This document shows, piece after piece, positions 52,685 through 57,193 of a stretch of 57,193 nucleotides of DNA. Source of the DNA: Bacteroidaceae bacterium (GTDB lineage Bacteria > Bacteroidota > Bacteroidia > Bacteroidales > Bacteroidaceae); contig JAFZFO010000002.1 in NCBI GenBank assembly GCA_017555845.1, positions 1 through 57,193 of the forward strand. The letters are read 5' to 3'. The notes under the pieces were generated by a model that saw only the letters and a list, made by a program, of their open reading frames with translations, did no database searches and had not been told where the DNA came from. How positions within the stretch are numbered: the first letter of the stretch is position 1; each line of letters begins with the position of its first letter. A program made the translations under genes and the position numbers.

Positions 52685-54124
52685 TTATCTTCTGTTGTCG
52701 TTTCCTGCATAGCTTCTCACGCAGCGGAAACCAATGTATGAGCGTGATTCGTTCTGGTACTCATAAGAGCGTGTTGCACCCTGAATATATTTCACGGGAT
52801 CTTTCCATGAGCCACCGCGTATTGATTTCTTCTTCAGACTGTATGGGTCCTCCTTTGCTGCGCGGTACTGAAGGTCGGGGTTGATGTCGCTCATCTGCAA
52901 CACGCCGGCTTCGGTGTATACGGTAGATGTCCACTCGGCAACATTACCTGCCATGTCGTACAGGCCGTTTGAGTTGGCCGAGAATATTCCGCAAGCCGAT
53001 GTGATGAGGCTGCCATCCTTGGTGTAGTTGCCCTCGCCGGGCTTGTAGTTGGCGTAGTAGCATCCGGCATCGCTCTTTGTGTCGCCCTGCTCCCATGGGA
53101 AACGGGTTCCCTCCTTGCCGCGTGCGGCAAACTCCCACTCTGCCTCTGATGGCAGACGGTAGCGCTGTATCCACTTCGCCTGTGCTCCCATGCCGCGCAA
53201 CAGATACTCGGTGCGCCATGCGCAGAATGCGTTTGCCTGCTCCCAACTGACACCTACAACAGGGTGGTTGTCATATTTGGGGTGGCTGAAGTAGAGCTGA
53301 AGGTATGCCTCGTTGTTTGCATTGGGGAAATCGTTTACCCAACATGTAGTGTCGGGGTAGATGTTCACAATGTATGTGTTAAGGAAGTCATATGCGCTGG
53401 ATAATGGACGGTTGATTGTCTCGCGTACGATGTAGCCCTCGTCATCAATGTAGGCTGTGTCCTTTGAGATGGTAATTACCGCGTCATAGTCTACGGGAAT
53501 GTCGGTGTTGCGGTTGCGCTCCTCGGGGTTCAAACGGTTTCTGCGGAGTGCAGCCTGTGTGTAGTCATATATCTCATAGCGGTAGTTCATCTGTGACGCG
53601 TCGAGCATCTTCTCGCCGGTTATTGGGTTGGTGATGTATACGCTTTCAATGGCACGTTGCTCATCCTCTGTAGGCTTTTTCCAGGGGATAGGCTTCTTCC
53701 AGTTAAGGTATGGAGTGATGGGCTCGCCATACTCATCCTCGGTAATCTTGTATGTCTCGTCGCCACCATAGGCTGGGTCGGCAAGACGCTCGCGGATGAT
53801 TGAGTCGCGCACCCAATATACGAATTGGCGGTATTTTGCATTCGACACCTCGGTCTCATCCATCCAGAAAGCGTCGACCGATATGTCCTTTGATGGAGCA
53901 CCTGTACCCCACAATGTGTCGTTTGCTTCATCGCCCATCTTTATTGAACCTCTCTGCACGAGCACCATGCCATATGGTGCAGGCTCATTGATGGCCGTTC
54001 CGTGAACGCCGGTCACCTCTCCTCCCTGTGATGTGCTGCTCATACCGCTCTTGGGGCTGAAGCATGATATCATAGTGAGTGAAAGAAGTGCTGCTGTTGA
54101 AAGAAAAACAATTTTCTTCATCAT
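52685..54124 (-). CDS. gldK: T9SS lipoprotein GldK (PorK)
   Basis: Outer-membrane lipoprotein that forms the periplasmic ring of the T9SS with GldN. 479 residues. Seen: lipoprotein signal with lipobox MISC (Cys21) and the FGE/SUMF1-like domain: MVLVQRGSIKMGDEAND, DAFWMDETEVSNAKYRQFVYW, WEQANAFCAWRTEYL, RLPSEAEWEFAARG, GLYDMAGNVAEWTSTVY and SIRGGSWKDP, ending YIGFRCVRS. Four D-S/T-x sequons (DTL, DSI, DTA, DTT) fit an O-glycosylated envelope protein. Its start overlaps porP by 4 bp. Confidence 0.95.
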   Translation of the reverse strand: MMKKIVFLSTAALLSLTMISCFSPKSGMSSTSQGGEVTGVHGTAINEPAPYGMVLVQRGSIKMGDEANDTLWGTGAPSKDISVDAFWMDETEVSNAKYRQFVYWVRDSIIRERLADPAYGGDETYKITEDEYGEPITPYLNWKKPIPWKKPTEDEQRAIESVYITNPITGEKMLDASQMNYRYEIYDYTQAALRRNRLNPEERNRNTDIPVDYDAVITISKDTAYIDDEGYIVRETINRPLSSAYDFLNTYIVNIYPDTTCWVNDFPNANNEAYLQLYFSHPKYDNHPVVGVSWEQANAFCAWRTEYLLRGMGAQAKWIQRYRLPSEAEWEFAARGKEGTRFPWEQGDTKSDAGCYYANYKPGEGNYTKDGSLITSACGIFSANSNGLYDMAGNVAEWTSTVYTEAGVLQMSDINPDLQYRAAKEDPYSLKKKSIRGGSWKDPVKYIQGATRSYEYQNESRSYIGFRCVRSYAGNDNRR

Positions 54125-55071
54125 TGTAAAATTCTTATACTGTTATGTTTATTTTTTCCTTTTTTAAATAACTCGAGGTCTATCTTGTAGCCTATGAATA
54201 TGTCGTGGTTTCCATTTTCTGCACCAATGCTCGATGTGAACAGCTCATATCCGTAACTTGCTGTTATGTTCTTCATCTCAACACCAAGAATGAATGTCAC
54301 CGATGTCATTGGGCTGTATGTAACACCGCCAAAAAAGTCCCTGCCGTTGTAGCTGTATGTGCCAAGTGCCGTTATGCTTGCGCGCCAAGTGACAAGGTCT
54401 GTCATTACCTGCATTGATGGCTGTACTGATATTAACGTGTTTTTTATAGGAATATTGCCTCCTGCCATAAAATTAAAATATGGGCTCACTTTTATCTCGT
54501 TCTTTTCTCCAATGAGCACCAATGGGGCGTTCAGGTGCAATCCCGCAACTCCGGCATAGAAATATTTGTGCTGGTAAAGGATTCCCGCGCCAAAATCGAA
54601 TTTGTTTCCATCGGCATTGCCCGATGGGAATGCCGGGTCACTGTTGCTCTCGCCGAATATCAGATCCTTGTTCTCAAAGCTGCAGTTCACAAGTCCGGCC
54701 TGCAGTCCCAGAGCAAGACGTCCATTGAACAACTTGAACGCATATGCGTAGTTGAAATACAAGTGCTGGTTCGAGAACTTACCGATCTCATCATTCACAA
54801 TTCCAAGTCCCAGGCTGTGGTCGCTCTTGATGAAAGGGATGGGCGCATCAATGTTTATGAGCATTGTCTTGGGGTTGCCCTCAAAACTTGTCATCTGGTT
54901 GCTGTATGCCGCGTATGTGGTAAGTTTCCTCTCGGCACCCGCTCCCGCAGGGTTGAAGTAGTTGAGCATCTCCCAGTAGTGAGTGAAGTGCGCATCAAAC
55001 TGTGCCTGCATCTCTCCTATGATGCAAACAGTCAATAGTATTGTCAGTGTCCACTTTCTCATTTTGCTCAA
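54121..55071 (-). CDS. porP: PorP/SprF-family T9SS outer-membrane protein
   Basis: Outer-membrane beta-barrel of 316 residues that opens the T9SS core operon. Seen: a signal peptide (to about Ala22) followed by the family opening QFDAHFTHYWEMLNYFNPAGAG, SNQMTSFEGNPKTMLINIDAPIPF (split), HSLGLGIVNDEIG, GVAGLHLNAP and GRDFFGGVTYSPMTSVTFILGVEM. Members bind secreted adhesins or anchor the machinery. It couples translationally to gldK (ATGA overlap). About 190 bp upstream holds an inverted repeat and a terminator of the preceding gene. Confidence 0.93.
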   Translation of the reverse strand: MSKMRKWTLTILLTVCIIGEMQAQFDAHFTHYWEMLNYFNPAGAGAERKLTTYAAYSNQMTSFEGNPKTMLINIDAPIPFIKSDHSLGLGIVNDEIGKFSNQHLYFNYAYAFKLFNGRLALGLQAGLVNCSFENKDLIFGESNSDPAFPSGNADGNKFDFGAGILYQHKYFYAGVAGLHLNAPLVLIGEKNEIKVSPYFNFMAGGNIPIKNTLISVQPSMQVMTDLVTWRASITALGTYSYNGRDFFGGVTYSPMTSVTFILGVEMKNITASYGYELFTSSIGAENGNHDIFIGYKIDLELFKKGKNKHNSIRILQ

Positions 55072-55124
55072 AAACCTCTTTTCACTAACGCGAAAAAGGC
55101 CGATATATTATCTTTATCTGCCGT

Positions 55125-55139
55125 CTTGACTATGTCAAG
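55125..55139. promoter_or_regulatory. Inverted repeat in the leader of the T9SS operon
   Basis: CTTGAC-TAT-GTCAAG: 6-bp perfect arms with a 3-bp centre, about 54 bp before the porP start. It could be an operator or a small RNA hairpin. No clear TAnnTTTG box is next to it; TATATTTT on the minus strand (about 55170) is the nearest. Confidence 0.35.
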
Positions 55140-55217
55140 GTCGAAAACATTATACAAAAATGCAGCAAATTTTGAAAATATACAATACCGCGTGTTGCCA
55201 TTAGGTACAAACATTAC

Positions 55218-55256
55218 AAAAAACGTGGCAAAACCTGTTGTTTGCCACGTTTTTTT
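55218..55256 (-). terminator. Intrinsic terminator after the lipid A deacylase-like gene
   Basis: A stem of at least 13 bp (AAACGTGGCAAA with TTTGCCACGTTT, loop of 8) with A and T runs on the edges. It separates this gene from the T9SS operon. Confidence 0.88.
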
Positions 55257-55261
55257 GAGTG

Positions 55262-56500
55262 TCATATGCGTATTCCTGCCGAGAATTCAAGATATTCGGC
55301 CTTTATGCTGTGCGACTTGATTGCGAAGCCAAGGAAAGTATCTCCGAATTTTGGGAAATAGTATCTGAGGCCGGCTTTCTCATAGTGCCAACCGCGTTCG
55401 CGGTCTCCTGCCTCTTTCGCCTCAATGCCATTTACACCCTTGTGTCTGTAAGGATATGCTCCAACGGCAACGTGAACGGCAAGATTGTGCCAGTAGACCT
55501 CGTGTACAAGTGCGAGTCCAACTGATATGGGGGCATATCCCGGGCTCTTCTCCACAGCCTCATCGCCATAGACAATCCTGTCGCTTGCTTCAAGTTCCTT
55601 CATGTTCGATGAGTAGAAGACATCAAGGCTCACGCCGCTTGCATATCTAAGTGCGTAACGGTACATCGCATCTACGCTTACCGACAATTTGGGGTGCGCC
55701 TTCAACTTTACCTCGCTCTTCTTCACGGGGTCATCCTCTTTTTCCACTTTTGCATTCCACTCGGCCATACAGGTGTGTACGCCACCGCCAAGTACAATAG
55801 CATACTGCATTCCACGTTTGTAGTCGCCTTTCAGACGTGGCTTGCCCGTATACTCCTTGTAGTCATAATCGTCGAGTCTGTAACGTGCGAACACGCCAGC
55901 TCCAAGTGCGTTCAAAGCCTCGTTGGGCAGTGCCAAACGGCCGTTTGAGTAGTGACGGAACATGGCATCTGCTCCAATCTCCCATCTGTCGCCGACATGG
56001 AATTTTACAAACGCTCCGGCTGCAAAGTAGGCCATTACGGGCGAACTCAACCAGTTGTTGCCCGGGTTGTTCACGGGATCATACCTGTCGGGGTTGTATG
56101 TCGCACCAAAATCGAATATATAGCCAAGTGAGACATATTTCCTGCGCATCAGGGAGCGCTCAAAAGAACCATACAATGAATAGAGGTTAGAGAAATGTGT
56201 CTGGTCATAGAACTTGAAGTCCCCCATCCTCGCGAGTGAGAATCCGAAGTTCAGCATCGGGTATCCGAACTGCTGTACATACGCCGAACTGTCATTGGGG
56301 TTTGTCTGGAATCCCACTCCGGCCTCATATGTCATGTAACCATATGTCTTCAGGTTCGGTCTGGTTCTTTCCATGTCAGTGCCAAACCATCCCTGTGCTG
56401 TAACCACCATGTCCTTGGCTCTTAGTTTCTGAGCCTGCGCCTGTAATTGGAACAGGAACAAGAAGGAGAATGCTATAACTGCCTTTGTAATAAGTTTCAT
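55262..56500 (-). CDS. Acyloxyacyl hydrolase/PagL-like lipid A deacylase, predicted
   Basis: An exported outer-membrane protein of 412 residues with a signal peptide (cleavage near LQAQA-Q, residue 23/24). Seen: barrel-like strands throughout and the segment FRHYSNGRLALPNEALNALG, where His183 and Ser185 match the H-x-S catalytic pair of PagL, which removes an acyl chain at position 3 of lipid A. The P-N that follows is also conserved in that family. The protein is about twice the length of PagL, with extra loops (about 220-300, rich in Lys and Asp). It lies just upstream of the T9SS operon on the same strand, split from it by a terminator. Activity is inferred from the motif only. Confidence 0.75.
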   Translation of the reverse strand: MKLITKAVIAFSFLFLFQLQAQAQKLRAKDMVVTAQGWFGTDMERTRPNLKTYGYMTYEAGVGFQTNPNDSSAYVQQFGYPMLNFGFSLARMGDFKFYDQTHFSNLYSLYGSFERSLMRRKYVSLGYIFDFGATYNPDRYDPVNNPGNNWLSSPVMAYFAAGAFVKFHVGDRWEIGADAMFRHYSNGRLALPNEALNALGAGVFARYRLDDYDYKEYTGKPRLKGDYKRGMQYAIVLGGGVHTCMAEWNAKVEKEDDPVKKSEVKLKAHPKLSVSVDAMYRYALRYASGVSLDVFYSSNMKELEASDRIVYGDEAVEKSPGYAPISVGLALVHEVYWHNLAVHVAVGAYPYRHKGVNGIEAKEAGDRERGWHYEKAGLRYYFPKFGDTFLGFAIKSHSIKAEYLEFSAGIRI

Positions 56501-56522
56501 ATCAAAACCGCTATTTTGTCTG

Positions 56523-56530
56523 CAAAATTA
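56523..56530 (-). promoter_or_regulatory. Candidate -7 element for the deacylase-like gene
   Basis: TAATTTTG on the minus strand, 22 bp before the start codon. The -33 region is weak. Confidence 0.45.
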
Positions 56531-56678
56531 CAAAAAATGTTGGTAAAACGGTAAAAGCTTGTGCCAAAACGTTTTTTACAGCTTTGATATGGTACATAAA
56601 AGCTCGCTTAATGAAAATCTCATGAATAGCGACATGTTGAGAAAAACAATAATATTGTTGACTTTAATAAACAAAAAA

Positions 56679-56702
56679 GGGACGAGTATCTAAACTCGTC
56701 CC
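56679..56702 (-). terminator. Intrinsic terminator of the small RNA/ORF unit
   Basis: A 9-bp perfect stem GGGACGAGT with ACTCGTCCC (loop ATCTAA on the plus strand). On the minus strand TTTTTTGT follows. Confidence 0.9.
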
Positions 56703-56930
56703 CTTATTGAAAATCAGTGATTTACCGATTTGTTTTTAATTAATACTCCTCCTCGTCAAAAAAGTCTTGGGCCCTTTTTACTCCCTGATAGACAACTGCA
56801 TATAACTGACTATCCCGTGGGGTAGTCTCCGAGCAGTCTCTGGTATATTGGGTAGTGCCAAAATGCATTTTTAACTTGCCTGCAAATCTCTCAAAATCTA
56901 TTACTCCTCTTCTTCTGGGAGGATAATTTT
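56679..56930 (-). ncRNA. Candidate structured small RNA of about 250 nt
   Basis: Seen on the minus strand: a -7 box TATCTTTG (56934-56941), then about 250 nt to a strong terminator. By hand the middle folds as a long rod: apical stem GACUA-CC with GG-UAGUC and loop CACG; below it AGAGACUGC with GCAGUUGUCU (one bulge); ACU-CCC with GGG-AGU; UUUU with AAAA; GUUAAAAA with UUUUUGAC; and near the ends UCCUCC with GGAGGA. The promoter lies inside the only ORF, whose codons (AGA, AGG, CGG for Arg) differ from all neighbours. A rod-like fold recalls 6S RNA, but I see no diagnostic 6S, tmRNA, RNase P or SRP motif. Confidence 0.45.
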
Positions 56931-56988
56931 CTGCAAAGATAACAAAATAATAATTTTTATTTTTGTTAGACACCGAAATATTGCTCAA
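56740..56988 (-). CDS. Short ORF of doubtful coding status (82 residues)
   Basis: An open frame, MSNISVSNKNKNYYF... ending DFFDEEEY, with no recognised family, signal or membrane segment. Against a gene: rare-type Arg codons unlike the rest of the window, a promoter box inside the frame (56934-56941) and a stable RNA fold over the same stretch. For a gene: it is the longest frame here and ends shortly before a terminator. A shorter version could start at the Met codon of KMHFGTTQY (42 residues). I think the RNA reading is more likely. Confidence 0.25.
   Translation of the reverse strand: MSNISVSNKNKNYYFVIFAENYPPRRRGVIDFERFAGKLKMHFGTTQYTRDCSETTPRDSQLYAVVYQGVKRAQDFFDEEEY
56934..56941 (-). promoter_or_regulatory. 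Strong -7 element of the small RNA candidate
   Basis: TATCTTTG on the minus strand, the same octamer as in the metF promoter. No TTTG lies 19 bp upstream, so the -33 is non-consensus. Confidence 0.5.
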
Positions 56989-57113
56989 AAAATACCTTCC
57001 ACTTTTCTATACCATCATATAACCAGTATATCCTGTCAACGCACAAATAAGTTTAGTCCGTTTTGGGTATATAGCCAATGGAATGAACTAAAAATAAAAA
57101 ATATCTCCCAATA

Positions 57114-57145
57114 ATTTAGCGAATTAAAAGTAATTTATATCTTTG
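57114..57145 (+). promoter_or_regulatory. Promoter reading out of the right edge
   Basis: TTTA (57114-57117), 20 bp, TATCTTTG (57138-57145) in AT-rich DNA. It should drive a plus-strand gene beginning beyond the window. No other feature is seen in 56989-57193. Confidence 0.55.
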
Positions 57146-57193
57146 CGCTAACAGGATTGTTAAACAATATTGTAAACTACTAAATTGATATCA

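Noticed and set aside
55068..55265. 65-residue minus-strand ORF in the T9SS leader
   Set aside because: It runs through the terminator hairpin at 55218-55256 and into porP; a leader peptide is not supported.
1..57193. Insertion sequences, prophage, CRISPR arrays, tRNA or rRNA genes
   Set aside because: No transposase, integrase or phage proteins, no regularly spaced direct repeats, and no tRNA cloverleaf or rRNA-like stretch was found by reading both strands.

Overview
The window is a stretch of Bacteroidales chromosome, most like Bacteroidaceae or Prevotellaceae. The supporting signs are the succinate:quinone reductase type, the purH-mreBCD-mrdA-rodA order, a type IX secretion (T9SS) core operon, a GT117 (DUF2723) membrane protein, and repeated instances of the phylum-specific promoter (TTTG, about 19 bp, TAnnTTTG). 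No insertion sequence, prophage, CRISPR array, tRNA or rRNA was seen. Species cannot be named from the sequence alone.

Layout. 1-1645: end of a fumarate reductase/succinate dehydrogenase operon (frdA 3' end, frdB). 1685-2616: a periplasmic PepSY-like protein and a tiny membrane protein with its own promoter and terminator. 2722-6877: RNase R, then an OmpR-type response regulator and its histidine kinase. 6921-9699: anaerobic ribonucleotide reductase (nrdD-nrdG). 9868-11138: a 57-residue membrane protein missed by size cut-offs, then a FabK-like enoyl-ACP reductase. 11193-21817: one long minus-strand operon, metG-wzx-GT4-GT-yfhO-GT2-pepP, a glycan assembly locus headed by methionyl-tRNA synthetase. 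21891-26198: an acyltransferase, then dapB-lepB-wbqC. 26229-30015: metF-holB-ricT-gldH from a near-perfect promoter. 30025-37324: purH-mreB-mreC-mreD-mrdA-rodA on the minus strand, the elongasome genes. 37391-44493: nadB, then an operon of a GT117 membrane protein, a CE4 deacetylase and queG. 44539-49085: priA, a small lipoprotein, an MscS channel and an outer-membrane barrel. 49189-55071: the T9SS core porP-gldK-gldL-gldM-gldN. 55262-56500: a PagL-like lipid A deacylase. 56679-56941: a probable small structured RNA, overlapping an ORF of atypical codon use. 57114-57145: a promoter pointing out of the window.

How the parts may work together. Much of the window serves envelope biogenesis: cell elongation (mre, mrdA, rodA), glycan assembly and flipping (wzx/GT/yfhO, GT117), lipid A editing (PagL-like), signal peptide removal (lepB) and protein secretion and surface anchoring (T9SS, gldH). 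The metG-wzx-glycosyltransferase cluster may be the general protein O-glycosylation locus of the phylum. The T9SS and gliding envelope proteins here carry many D-(S/T)-(A/I/L/V/M/T) motifs, which that system modifies. This link is inference.

Limits: starts were chosen by eye from family N-termini, overlaps and promoter positions. Residue positions marked 'about' are estimates. RNA folds were drawn by hand.
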